Positions 1-10,467 of a stretch of 64,000 nt of DNA are shown here, piece by piece (within the stretch, counting starts at the first letter, position 1; each line of letters starts with the position of its first letter). Below the pieces are notes generated by a model that saw only the letters and a program-made list of their open reading frames with translations, had not been told where the DNA came from and did no database searches. A program made the position numbers and the translations under genes. Source of the DNA: Echinarachnius parma (lineage: Eukaryota; Echinodermata; Echinoidea; Clypeasteroida; Echinarachniidae); contig JBAMJV010000899.1 in NCBI GenBank assembly GCA_037951105.1, positions 1-64,000 on the forward strand, written 5' to 3'.

Positions 1-189
1 GGCTAATTGTAAATGTTTGCTCGAAGTGCATACTTTGTTGTACTGAAGTATAAAAAATGTGTGCTTTTTGTAAATAACGTGTAAACAAGAAGAGCAAGGA
101 ATTAGGGTTATTGATCTACTTGACAACGATTTAATTAATACTGTTTATTGTTTGACATGTGATCGCTGGCAGCATACCTAGGGTTTTTA
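1..189. other. AT-rich sequence, nothing recognised
   Basis: No reading frame, repeat or RNA structure could be supported here. It is ordinary AT-rich flank leading into the G-rich array. Confidence 0.5.
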
Positions 190-1222
190 CAAGGGGGGGG
201 GGGGGGGGGTAGGGGGGGGTTATTGCGTCAACCAAAATTTTCGACGGGCTGGGGTGTTGGCCAAGTATTTCGAGGGGGGGTGTCGGTCAAGTAACTCGAG
301 GGGGTGTCGGTCAAGTATTCGAGGGGGGTGTCGGTGAAGAATTTTCGAGGGGTGTGTCGGTAAAATATTTCGTGGGGGGGGGGGGCGGTGAAGAATTTTC
401 GAAGGGGGGAGGGATGTTGGTGAAGAATCTCGATGGGGGGGCTGGGGGGGATTTTTTCGAGGGGGGTGTCAGTGAAGATTTTTCGAGAGGGGGGTACCAG
501 TGAAGATTCTTTCGGTGTCGCTGAAGAATTTGTGAGGGGGAGTGGGTGTCCGTGAATATTTTTTGAGGGGGGGGGGGGGTGGTTATTTCCTCAACCAACA
601 TTTTGAGGGGTCAGGGTGTCGGTCAAGTATTTCGAGTGGGGAGGGGGGGGGGGGGGCTGTCGGTGAAGAATTTTCGAGGGAGAGTGTCGGTGAAGAATTT
701 GTAAGGGGGGTGGGTGTCCTCACCCCCCCCCCCCCCCACCCGGGTACCCATATGCCTTTGAATATGAGATTGAATCACCACCGGGGGGGGGGGGGGGGGG
801 GGGGTGTCGGTGAAGAATCTTGAAAGGGGGGTTTCTGTGAAGATTTTTCGAGGGGGGGGGGTTGTCGGTGAAGAATTTTCTAGGGGGGTGTCAGTAAAGA
901 TTTTATTGAGAGGGGAGTAACAGTGAAGATTCTTTCGAAGGGGGGTGGTGGGGGTGTAGGAGAAGATTTTTCGAGGGGGGGGGGTTGTCGGTGAATATTT
1001 TTCGAACGCTGAGGGGGGGTGTCGATGAAGATTTTCTCGAGAGGGGGGTACTGGTGAAGATTCTTTCAAAAGGGGGCCGGGAGGGGTGTCGTGTGGAAGA
1101 ATTTGTGAGGGGGGGTTCATGTGTGTCCGTGAATATGTTTTTGAGGGGGGGGGGAAACCCCCAAAACAGCCCTTTTTCATCAAAGTGAAATTTGAACCCC
1201 CCCCCCCCCCCCCCCCCCCCCC

Positions 1223-1254
<32 letters not shown>

Positions 1255-1255
1255 T
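190..1255. repeat. G-rich minisatellite, units of about 25-45 bp
   Basis: Degenerate tandem array. Each unit is a core close to GTGTCGGTGAAGAATTTTCG followed by a run of 5-22 G. The cores vary (GTCAAGTATTTCGAG, GTGAAGATTTTTCGAG), so the array is old. The G runs differ in nearly every unit, so they mutate fast. One stretch (719-743) is C-rich instead, and the array ends in about 60 bp of almost pure C (1196-1253). The open frames through it are low-complexity products of the G/C runs and are not genes. The plus strand has strong G-quadruplex potential. Confidence 0.9.
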
Positions 1256-1474
1256 TGTACGCATATGCTGCCTGTAAATATGAGATTGTATTTTTAATTA
1301 TACACTTATTAAATCATATCATAACCATTCAACAGAGATTCCATTAATTGACCAAATGTTTTTTACAGGATAGATACAAAAAATAACGAAATACAAATAT
1401 ACAACATACAACATTATCTTACTCAAAGATCTGGTGACGGGTAATTTGCTAGTTATTTAAAAGATTAACAAATT

Positions 1475-1605
1475 TCAATACGTTGCTCCAGTGTGGCCAC
1501 TACAAGCAGGTTGGCTGCTATAGTCAGGTGGCCACTGTAGGCAGGTTGGCTGCTACAGACGGGTAGCCACTGAGACAGTTTGGAACGTTTCAGAATGCGA
1601 ACAAG
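1475..1605. mobile_element. Degenerate copy of the G (Tc1-like) repeat
   Basis: It contains GGCCACT, CAGGTTGGCTGCTA and GGTGGCCACTGTA phrases shared with the copies at 26.8, 41.6, 42.6 and 43.2 kb. The phrase set is repeated twice inside this fragment. No clean CAGTCAAACC end is left, so it is a decayed or partial copy. Confidence 0.5.
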
Positions 1606-2220
1606 GGCGAAGCGATCCCCATGCCAGACGTACATACAGTATGACATTGTAAATGGTGGGTGCGGCCCTCGCACGTTCGTGTGTACATTACAAAATGTGT
1701 GTACTCTATGAATAGCAGGCATTGTGTGTGTCGTCGCATCTATAAGCTCAGTATAATATAGGTGAACATACCAGCTACTACCTGTGCACGGTTAGCACTT
1801 GCTTGGTCTCAGTCATGTTTGCTCTGCTGCCCTCTATTGTTGAGTGTTCACTATTTGCAGAATCATCCCTGTCTGGTTCTTGGGGCCAGTTGCACAAAAT
1901 TACTATCAATATATCGACTCGGCAATGTCAGGTCCATATGGCAACAACTGTTCGTAGCAAATCATGTGTTATATATTTCTACATCATGTGTAATAATTGT
2001 ATCTGTGGTCAAATTTACATTTTTTCTTATGTGGGTACAAAGTGTTTTGTAATTTAATCTAATTCAGTTCATTTTCCTCCCAAGTCCAACCAGTAAATCA
2101 AATTATATATATATTTTACAGAATATATTTCACAAAAGGAAGCATAGATTGTAGGTGGAGTACCTTGGAAACATGGTTATCTTTATTAATCAAAATTAAA
2201 ATTAAAACATGAATGTTGAG
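1606..2220. other. No gene seen
   Basis: Mixed AT-rich sequence. Two overlapping open frames of 84-96 codons (1762-2057) show no recognisable domain and no splice context, so I do not call them. Confidence 0.4.
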
Positions 2221-2224
2221 TACA

Positions 2225-2470
2225 AATCATAACTTGCCATTCCATTTTTACTCTTTGGTCATTCTTTGATTCTTGTTGGAATTACAGAATTAAAATAAAA
2301 TGTTGTTAGTGATTCCCAATTTATTGCTATTATATGCCATGCCATTTTTACTCTTTGGTCAAACCTGGATTCTTGTTGGAATTACAGAATAAAAATAACG
2401 TTTTGTTATTGAAGGTGGTATGCAGCTGTTAGCAGATTGAAATGGATTAGGGATTTCCAATTTATTTGCA
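2225..2470. repeat. Tandem duplication, about 101-bp unit, two copies
   Basis: CATTTTTACTCTTTGGTCA followed by GATTCTTGTTGGAATTACAG occurs near 2241 and again near 2342, with diverged flanks. A simple local duplication. Confidence 0.8.
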
Positions 2471-2487
2471 TCATATATGGTTTGGTA

Positions 2488-3031
2488 TTAAAGTCATACC
2501 TGTAAAGTGTCCAAATCCACGAAAATTACTTGGAGCTTCCTTGTTTCTCTTCTACCGTGTTGTTTAGCTTATGGTAAGAGAAGAATAAAATAGGGTTTGA
2601 TTTTTTCAAATGTCCCTTTAGTATGAAGATAATTATCATTGAAAATCATTATTTCTAAAGCGTTAATCAAAAAAAGTACAATTGTCTTGGCTGAGAACGT
2701 CCGCATGCAGCACCCGTGAGAACATTCCGGAGATTGAACTTTGAGCCGAGCGAGTTCAAATTCCATGAATTATGTACTACGTGTGTAAAAATACACGGGT
2801 GCGAATATCTCAAACGGATCATTCATTACTGCGACAAAAGTATGGCAGACCATCAGTATTCGGTGATAAAATATGAACTCAATATTCGTTTTTTTCACTA
2901 GGTAAACAGTGTTCGTTTTCTTTCAAACTTTCACAAATCTTTCAATTGTATTTTACAATGATATTGATATAGGATTGAAGTCTCAAATGTCATTTTGTGC
3001 AATATCTGACACTTTACAGGTATCACTTTAA
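2488..3031. mobile_element. TTAA-flanked MITE, family M
   Basis: The outermost TTAA (2488-2491 and 3028-3031) flanks terminal inverted repeats of about 20 bp. The left reads AGTCATACCTGTAAAGTGTC and the right end inverted reads AGTGATACCTGTAAAGTGTC. The interior (about 536 bp) has no transposase frame; a 61-codon frame at 2716-2901 is unremarkable. TTAA duplication is known for piggyBac and Kolobok transposons. The AG terminus fits Kolobok better than the CCC ends of piggyBac, but this is inference. Confidence 0.8.
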
Positions 3032-3113
3032 TGTGGCATTGTTGTGAAAAAGAAAATTCGAGAAAGCAGTATGTAGAAAGTCGTATTAAAATGGGCATTT
3101 AGACATTTAAATA

Positions 3114-3505
3114 AAATGTATTGAATGTGCACAAATTACTCGAAGATACTAAACCGTTATTTCCATTTTATTTAGAATACCTTTTGTTTAGTACATATGT
3201 AATTCTTTTTTACTTCTTATAACACTAAGATAATTACATTTTCAACAAAAAAATGTATTGAATGTGCACAAATTACTCGAAGATACTAAACCGTTATTTC
3301 CATTTTATTTAGAATACCTTTTGTTTAGTACATATGTAATTCTTTTTTACTTCTTATAACACTAAGATAATTACATTTTCAACAAAAAAATGTATTGAAT
3401 GTGCACAAATTACTCGAAGATACTAAACCGTTATTTCCATTTTATTTAGAATACCTTTTGTTTAGTACATATGTAATTCTTTTTTACTTCGTATAACACT
3501 AAGAA
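3114..3505. repeat. 137-bp tandem repeat, about 2.9 copies
   Basis: Units begin at 3114, 3251 and 3388 (AAATGTATTGAATGTGCACA). They are almost identical, the third differing at CTTCGTATAA versus CTTCTTATAA, so the duplication is very recent. The third copy stops short at 3505. The unit is AT-rich and non-coding. Confidence 0.95.
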
Positions 3506-3639
3506 ACACATTTTATGTAAATTTTGGATGAAAATTTATATTCATGCGGAAAGATTTTCTAAATTTCTTCATTAAATTCCTTTTCATTATATAAATAATG
3601 TTGAACAAAACATGATTACTAAATAAGAAATATGCAAGC

Positions 3640-3760
3640 ACAGTCGCACACACATGCACTCACACGCACTCACAGGGCGACACACTCACATGGCGACACA
3701 CACACACGCACACTCACATGGCGATACACACACTCACATGGCGACACACACATACAGACA
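3640..3760. repeat. CA-rich minisatellite with CACATGGCGACA phrases
   Basis: Short units built from CACACTCACATGGCGACACA repeat 4-5 times inside a CA-rich tract. A threonine/histidine-rich open frame across it is a by-product. Confidence 0.85.
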
Positions 3761-4298
3761 TGCATCCTCCGAAGAGAATCTATTTTTTAATTGGCACGTA
3801 CACCAATTGAACTCTACTCCATTGTCCGGTCCGTTCTAAAATTTTTATATAGTTGCTCATGAATAATGATTAAAATATTGGTTCTGAGACATTTGACCTT
3901 TTGTCCCTTTTTGATTGAAAAATTAAATCTGTGTATTCTTTGTCTGGAACTCGAGTTGAGATCAAAATTGCATTAATTCTAAACTGAATTGGAGATACAG
4001 TGGGAGAGTTAGCACTTACTTAGCGATTGCTATTTATAGTAGTTCGTAACATGTTGACCTATTGCCCTTTTAGATTGAATATTGAAATTGTTTATTCTTT
4101 GTCTGGAACTGAATTTGAGATGAAAATTGCATTAATTAATTGCTGTGAAAGGGGTGATACATTGGTAGAGTTAGCACTTGGCAATTATTATAAATTTATA
4201 GTTATCCATAACATGGTGACCTATTGTCCTTTTAGATCGAAAATTGAAATTGTTTATTCTTTGGCAATGGAACTGAATTTGAGATGAAAATTGCATTA

Positions 4299-4494
4299 CT
4301 GTAAACATAATGTTCGCGGCGCGTTCATTTTCACGGATTTCGCGCTGAAGTCGGCATCTGCGAATATAAATGCGCGATTTGCAATACGTGTGTACACTTG
4401 CTCGGCCGCGAAATTAAAAAGCTGCGAATGTGTTTTTGTGTCACTCAGCGCGAAATATTAATCGCGCGAAAATACTGTTTACAGTAATTAATTG
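4299..4494. mobile_element. TA-flanked MITE, family L (TIR CTGTAAAC)
   Basis: Ends are CTGTAAACATAATGTTCGCG and, inverted, CTGTAAACAGTATTTTCGCG. TA stands on both sides (4297-4298 and 4495-4496). The neighbouring array unit at about 4129-4147 reads GCATTAATTAATTGC without interruption, which shows the insertion and a TA duplication directly. The interior is rich in CGCG words. TA duplication is the hallmark of Tc1/mariner transposons; the family assignment is inferred. Confidence 0.85.
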
Positions 4495-4819
4495 CTGTGA
4501 AAGGGGTGATACATTGGTATAGTTAGCACATTGCAATTATTTTAAATCTATAGTTCATTACATGTCAGCCAATTGTCCTTTTTGATTGGAAAATTTAAAT
4601 TATTTATTTTTTGTCTGGAACTGAATTTGAGATGCAAATTGCATTAATTAATTGCTGTGAAGGGTTGATTGGTAAAGTACTCACATAGCAATTATTATGA
4701 ATAATTGTTCATAACATGTGGTAAAATTAAATGGTCAACCGATTTTCCTTTTTTTTGTTGAAAATGTAATTGTTCTGTTTTAAATTCTTTGTCTTGTACT
4801 CAACCTAAGATTAACATTG

Positions 4820-5200
4820 CATACCTGACAACCAGTAAGATTTAATCTGATTTTTCCTGATTTTTTTTCCCTAGAAAAGGCTGAAAAATCGGAAACGGAT
4901 TTTTTTTAGGGAAATTTGTTCTTCTTTTTCTTTTCTTTACATGTGCATATAGATGCACACATACATAGTTTATGAATGTATATGAAAAAAAGCTTATTAA
5001 GCCAATATATTTATGATCTTTATCATTGAAGTATTGCTCATTCAGTGTGGTCATACATGTATGTTCAAAAGTAAGGTTAAGATAGCACTAGAACCCTAGA
5101 GCTGGACCACGGCCGCAAAGGACTACGCGCTTCGCGCGCGCGATGTGCGCTTTGCTAACATGAGAGTAGGATTTTTCATTTTCAAATGTTGGCAGGTATG
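4820..5200. mobile_element. MITE with 6-bp target duplication, family K copy 1
   Basis: A 381-bp insertion inside the 205-bp array. Ends are CATACCTGACAAC and, inverted, CATACCTGCCAAC (12 of 13 identical). ACATTG occurs immediately before (4814-4819) and after (5201-5206). The interior is T-rich, with a GC-rich alternating CG patch at about 5128-5153. It has no open frame. Almost the same length as the element at 17498-17879, with similar CCAAC-type ends and the same duplication length. Confidence 0.7.
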
Positions 5201-5399
5201 ACATTGCATTACTTACTGTGAAAGGGAGATAGATACATTGGAAGTGTTGGCACGTGCATCAACATTTCCTATTCAATTGTTTATTGAAAGTGAACTTCTT
5301 TCCCTGTGTGAAAGTTGTTTTTGTTTTATTGTTTTTTTTTGTCTGGCATAGTGGTACTCAATTTTGAGATCAAAATTGCATTTTAATGTGCCTGTTCCT

Positions 5400-5824
5400 A
5401 ATAAAATTTGATGTGATTAGGGTTTCGAAACGTATGCATGCCAGCATCTCTGAGTTCCAGACGTTAATAATCCTAATCGATTGACGCACTTCTACAAGCC
5501 CCAAATGATCAATCATCAACCTATATACCATCTTTGCTGGTAGTGGTATCTCGTTATGAATATTTTGATTATTAATGGTAATTTTTTTCCTGTTTCTTCT
5601 TTTGATTTCTCTCCAGATCTGTGCCACGTATTCAGATACGCCAAGAAGAAGAAGAAGAAGGAAATGACAACTAGAACTTTTTATCAGATCAAATCGGCAT
5701 GTTTGCGTTACGAGCGGGGGAACAAAATGCCTGCTGAGAGACTTAACTTATAAATACAAAACGTGATAATTAGATAAAAGGAAAAAAGGGGGACAAAAGC
5801 TAACATTCACCACTAGCGGAAGTT
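5400..5824. other. No gene seen
   Basis: Unremarkable sequence with a short AAG repeat (5644-5660). Overlapping opposite-strand frames of 65-85 codons show no domain. Confidence 0.4.
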
Positions 5825-5839
5825 CATGAATGCATTGTC

Positions 5840-6080
5840 ACGCTCGATCGTGTCCCAAACTACCCATCATGCGTCATACGGGGGCAAAGTATGCGGGTAT
5901 CAATGGCTCTACTGCGTCCCAGACAGCCTTCCCACATGTAATAGGAGGCACAGTGCGCAGGGCTCCGTCAAGCTCAATTTTGTCACAGTCTACCCAGCAT
6001 GCATCATTCAAGTGCAGAGTACGCAGAGATCATTGACTAAGTGTGTCACAGACAGTCTTCCCATCATGCAATAGTAGGGG
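5840..6080. repeat. ~62-bp repeat carrying CCCA(G/T)CATGC motifs
   Basis: ACTACCCATCATGCG (5869), CTTCCCACATGTAA, CTACCCAGCATGCAT (5990) and CTTCCCATCATGCAA (6056) recur at about 60-64 bp spacing, alternating with GTGTCCCAGAC/GTCACAGAC phrases. The motif resembles the ZNF143/STAF-type promoter element, but this may be chance in a diverged repeat. Confidence 0.6.
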
Positions 6081-6089
6081 GCACCGTTA

Positions 6090-7090
6090 TGCAGCGAGGT
6101 AGAAAGAAGCCGTTTACAAACAACATAAGTAGCGACTGGCTGATAGTATTTTTCTTTCTGCGCAAAAAGCAAACAAAATGGAACAAATTACAATAACTAG
6201 CATCATTTCCTGATGGGACTAAGACTAGTAAGGAGGCCAACTTGTGTTTTATGCTCCTGCGCTTGGAGAGTGAAGTAGTGAACTCGCCGTATGATTGCTC
6301 AAGTCATTCCAAGTTTGCTACATGTATGTGATACGATCAAGTGAAAACTACATGTCATCATGTGCATACGAATGTGGTTGTGGACAATAATGGCCGCGAA
6401 GTACTGTTTTCATACTAGTAGTCTGCGACATCGGTAGCAGACCTATACCTCGGCAACCCAGACGGAATATTTGAACTTGACTCGGATCAAGCACTTGGTG
6501 CACTGTGACTGTTATAGCTATGTTTTTTAAGTTAAGGAGAAGAATGCCATTCTTATAGCTGGACTGAACATAGCCAGAGCGAGACTGAACAGTACGACTG
6601 GTAGACAGCGCCGTAATGTACCTTTGCCGACATGCTCTAACTACATTAACTACAACATCGACAGTGATGTTTGTGTAGTAAAGTGGCTGTTCTGCATCTG
6701 CTGTGTGTGTCGGGACAATGGAAGCCCAGCCCAGCCCAGCCCATTGGTTTGTGACACAATTGCCTTTGACTGAACATAATTCTCTGAACACAAAAGCTTG
6801 ACGCCCCCCTCCCCCTCAGTCTCATTATTATTGGTGTTCTTCTCAATATTCTGAATGTCTACCAAACAAAAGGTGAGCTCATGCACCAGCATGAACATTA
6901 AACTTACATTTCTGAGGACACAAAGCACATATGGTGAGCCCCCCCCCTCCCCTCCCTCCACTAGAGAAAGGATGAACTGAGGGCGGCACCCCCCCCCCCC
7001 CCCCTCATGTGGGATCGGAGAAGATGGAACTGTGGATGATTGCCCCCCTCCCCTCAAGATGACTCTCCCTCAAGATGACTCTGTTAATCA
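6090..7090. other. No gene seen; poly-C tracts at its end
   Basis: The minus-strand frames of 66-147 codons (6348-7057) have no recognisable domain and overlap each other, and C-tracts at 6805-7045 supply low-complexity glycine runs. I see no splice-bounded exon. Confidence 0.4.
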
Positions 7091-7092
7091 CT

Positions 7093-8345
7093 AGGACAAG
7101 ATTGCAAACTTTTCTGTCGACATAAATCTTTGAAGTAAGGCAGCTCCCACATTGGAAGGGTCCCGAGCCCCCATCTCCAAGCATGGACTAGTGACTCGTC
7201 ATCCCCCAGCAAATGTGGAGCTGGGCCGCCGTGTAAACTTTGAAGAAACATGAAAGATCAGGACTGGCGAGTAACTACCCTTCCCTATGACAAGATTGCA
7301 AACTTTATTTTTTCTGGACACAACTCTTTTTTGGAATGAATGAGCCCCCCCCCCCATGTACAAACATCCATGGACAAATCATCCCATCGGTCGTGAAGCT
7401 GAGCCGTGAAGCCGAGCCGACGACGTGTGAACTTTTAACGAAATGTGAAAGAATGGGACTGGTGAGTGACTACCATTCCCTGTGATGACAAGATTGCAAA
7501 CTTTATTTTTTCTGGAAACAAATCTTTTTTGGGGAATGAATGAGGCCCCCCCCCCCCCCCTTCCTCATGCACAAATATCCATGGACAAATCATCCCATCG
7601 GTCGTGAAGCTGAGCTGACGACATGTGAACTTTTAAAACGAAATGTGAAAGAACGGGGGACTAGTGAGTGACTACCATTCTCTATGATGACAAGATTGCA
7701 AACTTCTTCTTTTTTTCGGGACACAATCCTTTGGAATGAATGAGCCCCCCCCCCCCCCCCCCCCTCCCCCATCCTGGAGGAGGAGAGGGGTGCATCAGTT
7801 TGGAAGCCCCCACCCGTAAGCCCAAACATGGACATATCATCCCATCGGTCGTGGAGCTGAGCCGACGACGTGTGAACTTTTAACGAAGCGTGAAAGGTCA
7901 GGAATAGTGTCTAACATTCCCACGCCAAGATTCCAAACTTTTTCTGGACGCAAACCTTCCTTTTGAATGAATGAGCCCCCCCCCCCCCCCCCATTCTGAA
8001 GTGGAGGAGAGGGAGAGGGTGGGGGAGGGGTGTCAGGATGGAAGCCCCTACCCCTATGCACAAACAAGGACGATCATCCCATTGGTTGTGGAGCTGAGCC
8101 GACGACGACGTGTGAACTTTGACGAAACGTGAAAGGTCGGGAATGGTGTCTATCTTTCCCTATGCCAAGATGGCAAACTTTTTTTTTCTGGACACAAATC
8201 TTCTTGGGAGCCCCCATTCTGGAGGGGGCGGAGACGTCAAGTTGGAACTTGGAAGCCCCCACCCTCAAGCCCCAACATGAACTCTTCATCTCATCGGGTC
8301 TCGTAGCTGCGCTGCCGAGTAAACTTTGACGAAACGTGCCGGGTC
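7093..8345. repeat. ~200-240-bp tandem array with in-phase C tracts, about six units
   Basis: Each unit runs CAAGATTGCAAACTTT, then TTCTGGACACAAATCTTT, GAATGAATGAGC, a C tract, GGACAAATCATCCCATCGG and GAGCTGACGACATGTGAAC. Units begin near 7093, 7285, 7490, 7690, 7926 and 8165. The C tract sits at the same place in nearly all units but varies from about 5 to 23 bp. Later units carry extra inserts next to the tract. Confidence 0.9.
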
Positions 8346-8799
8346 AGGGATCACCATCGTGAGCGAGGTAAGACATGATTGAAGCTATGTGACACATGAA
8401 TGGATCGTTTTTCTAATGAAATTTCTTTAAATGTGACAAAACCAGTTTTCATGCTTGGGATGTTTTTGAACTGGGACAAAAAAGACTTGCGCTAGTATTT
8501 TTATGGATATGTTTATTACCAGCTACAGTAATACTGCATGCTTTGTAAGTTTGTGAGCATTGTATTGATTTCATAGATGTATAGCAAAGATGTTGGCTTT
8601 GCAAAATTTAACTGCTCTAGCTTTGTCAAAATATTGATCCATTGCTATTGTGATTTTTTTGGGTTTTTTTTGCTGATCATAAAAGTAGCAAAAAATATAC
8701 AAGTTATAAACACAATAACAAGTTTTGGAATGCAATTGTTACTAGTAAGCAGGGATTTTAGAGTCTGTCACTTGGGGATGTTTTTGTTCACAGAAAGCA
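8346..8799. other. No gene seen
   Basis: AT-rich, no repeat recognised. The 120-codon frame 8577-8939 runs into the R repeat and lacks any domain. Confidence 0.4.
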
Positions 8800-9545
8800 A
8801 TGAACTCAGAGAAAAAAACACATGGGGGCCTCAGAGTCAGAGCGAATTCGCCCCTGAAATGCCAAAAAGAGCCCCCGAAAATCATAAAAGAGCCCCCATA
8901 ATTTTGCATAGAGTTAAAGGGATAGTTGAGTTTTGGTAGACTACTTATTTTTTTTGTGAGGTAATGAAAAACTGAGTGTAAAATTTGAAAGAGCATAATA
9001 TTTAAATAATAAAATCATCTTTGTTTGATCAAAATCGGTTCAGAGACGGCTGAAATATCCATAAATATAACAATTTGTAATAAACCTGGGGCCCCAGGTT
9101 TATTAGAGAATTTTGAACCAGCCATTAAAAATTCAAAAAAATGCTTCCTCTTTTCATAAAGTTACAAAATAGGTATTTAAATAGTTGTTGGTTATTTCTC
9201 TATCTAATCACTATTTCATCAAAGCATCACATGCACAATATTTTATTCAAAATGGTTGAAACCGATGAGTGATTAGAGAGCGCCCTCTTACGTTTTAATG
9301 GCTCTTTTTTAATGATAACAGGATCTTTACTACGTCATTTGTAATTTTGTGTTCCTTTCTAGTTGTCACTATTAGTTTGTAATAAATGATGCAAGTTTCG
9401 GTTACTAAAATTCAGTTTCACCAAAACTGTACTCTCCTTACCAGAACTCAACTATCCCTTTAAATGCAAATTTTAGAATAAATTAATATTTTCATGCAGG
9501 AATGCTTGAAAAGTAGCCCCGGAAAATAAATATATTTATTTTTTC
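8800..9545 (-). repeat. Dispersed repeat R, copy split by MITE A1
   Basis: R in reverse orientation: GCGAATTCGCCCCTGAAATG, AAAAGAGCCCCCGAAAATCA and TTTGCATAGAG (8845-8913) continue after the A1 element as ATGCAAATTTTAG and CTTGAAAAGTAGCCCC (9464-9545). Other R copies have the same junction uninterrupted near 34600. So A1 inserted into a resident R copy. Confidence 0.8.
8914..9463. mobile_element. TTAA-flanked MITE, family A copy 1
   Basis: TTAA at 8914-8917 and 9460-9463 encloses ends AGGGATAGTTGAGTTTTGGT and, inverted, AGGGATAGTTGAGTTCTGGT. The interior holds a 26-bp perfect palindrome (9079-9104, arms AATAAACCTGGGG) and GCGCCCTCTTACG (9280-9292), a CTCF-like motif. There is no transposase. 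It shares its interior with copies at 10468, 34732 and 51083. Confidence 0.92.
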
Positions 9546-9559
9546 CCTGAATTAACTTC

Positions 9560-9700
9560 CACTTATCGATTCACACATAAGGAATTACATTATTCTCTCA
9601 TAGTTAACCAATAAGTTAGTTTCAGGATCAGGCAACCAAACTAGACCATTTATGAAATTTTACTTGCCCGACGTCAATTTTTACTTGCCCAGAGCAGCGA
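9560..9700 (-). repeat. Dispersed repeat F, copy 1
   Basis: Reverse-oriented copy: CAACCAAACTAGACCATTTA, TTTTACTTGCCCGACGTCAA and ACTTGCCCAGAGC. It belongs to the GGGCAAGTAAAATT family seen seven more times in the window. Confidence 0.8.
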
Positions 9701-9704
9701 AAAA

Positions 9705-9955
9705 ATAAATATTTTTTATTTCGGGGGCTCCATTTTCGGGGGCTACTTTTCCAACTTTCGGGGGCTAGAAATATCCGGGCTCTTTTTCGAATTTCAGGGG
9801 CTACTAATAAGCTATAATGCTGTAAGTGATCATTTTATAAGCATTTGATCACAATCCAAACAGAAAATCCCACAGAAGATCGGGGGCTAATTTTTGTTTT
9901 CGGGGGCGAATTCGCCCGCCGCCCCCGTGTATTTTTTTCCGCTGGCCCAGAGCAA
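9705..9955 (+). repeat. Dispersed repeat R, copy 2
   Basis: Several CGGGGGCT words (9721, 9739, 9761) lead to TTTCGGGGGCGAATTCGCCC and a CCCCCGTGTATTTTT end. It carries an insert with GTGATCATTTTATAAGCATT that is shared only with the copy at 11440, so these two form a subfamily. Confidence 0.8.
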
Positions 9956-10170
9956 TAAGGCAAATGCTTGTTTCGACTTTCGAGCCATGTATAAAATAGG
10001 AGTTTATGTACATGGATGTGTGTATGGGTGAGCCAGAATATAATCGGGACCTGGATGTGTTGGGTGGAATGGGAAAACAATTAAAAATGCCCCTAGACTT
10101 GATTCTTAATGCTTCAAGTCCTTTCCTACTGACCTATCTTTGTGCCAGGGGTCGCACATAAACATGCAGA

Positions 10171-10424
10171 CCGTGACCGGATATAGCAAAACCTGGCAAA
10201 AAAAAAAATGTAGATTTTCACACATTATAAAGGGCCTCATCACAAGCTTTCATTTGATGCTTTGTTCTAACTACAATGTCATTGGTCAATAATTGGCGAA
10301 GGTATGATTGTTTCAATTTTTACAATCATAGGTCTTTTACACACATTGTGTGAACTTAAAATGCCCATTTCTTCAAAACGTGAATTACCGACAAGTGTGC
10401 AGGGTTTTGCTATAGCCGGTCACA
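10171..10424. mobile_element. MITE family H, copy 1
   Basis: Ends are GTGACCGGATATAGCAAAAC and, inverted, TGTGACCGGCTATAGCAAAA. The interior (CCTCATCACAAGCTTTCATT, CACACATTGTGTGAACTTAA, AATGCCCATTTCTTCAAAAC) matches the copy at 61513-61759. No target duplication can be read with confidence. Non-coding. Confidence 0.85.
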
Positions 10425-10467
10425 TATAATCAGGACCTAGATGGGTTGGGTTGAATGGGAAAACAAT

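Larger units (their letters stand above)
3870..5400. repeat. Diverged ~205-bp tandem array with two MITE insertions
   Basis: A unit containing TTTGTCTGGAACTGAATTTG, AAATTGCATTAATTAATTGC and TGTGAAAGGGGTGATACATT recurs about six times (near 3930, 4100, 4260, 4615, 4790 and 5340). Copies differ by perhaps 10-20 percent. One copy is split by an element at 4299-4494 and another by one at 4820-5200. The intact units preserve the uninterrupted sequence. Confidence 0.9.

Noticed and set aside
311-1264. Minus-strand Pro-rich frames (96 and 213 codons)
   Set aside because: Translation of a G-run minisatellite; no domain and no conserved frame between units.
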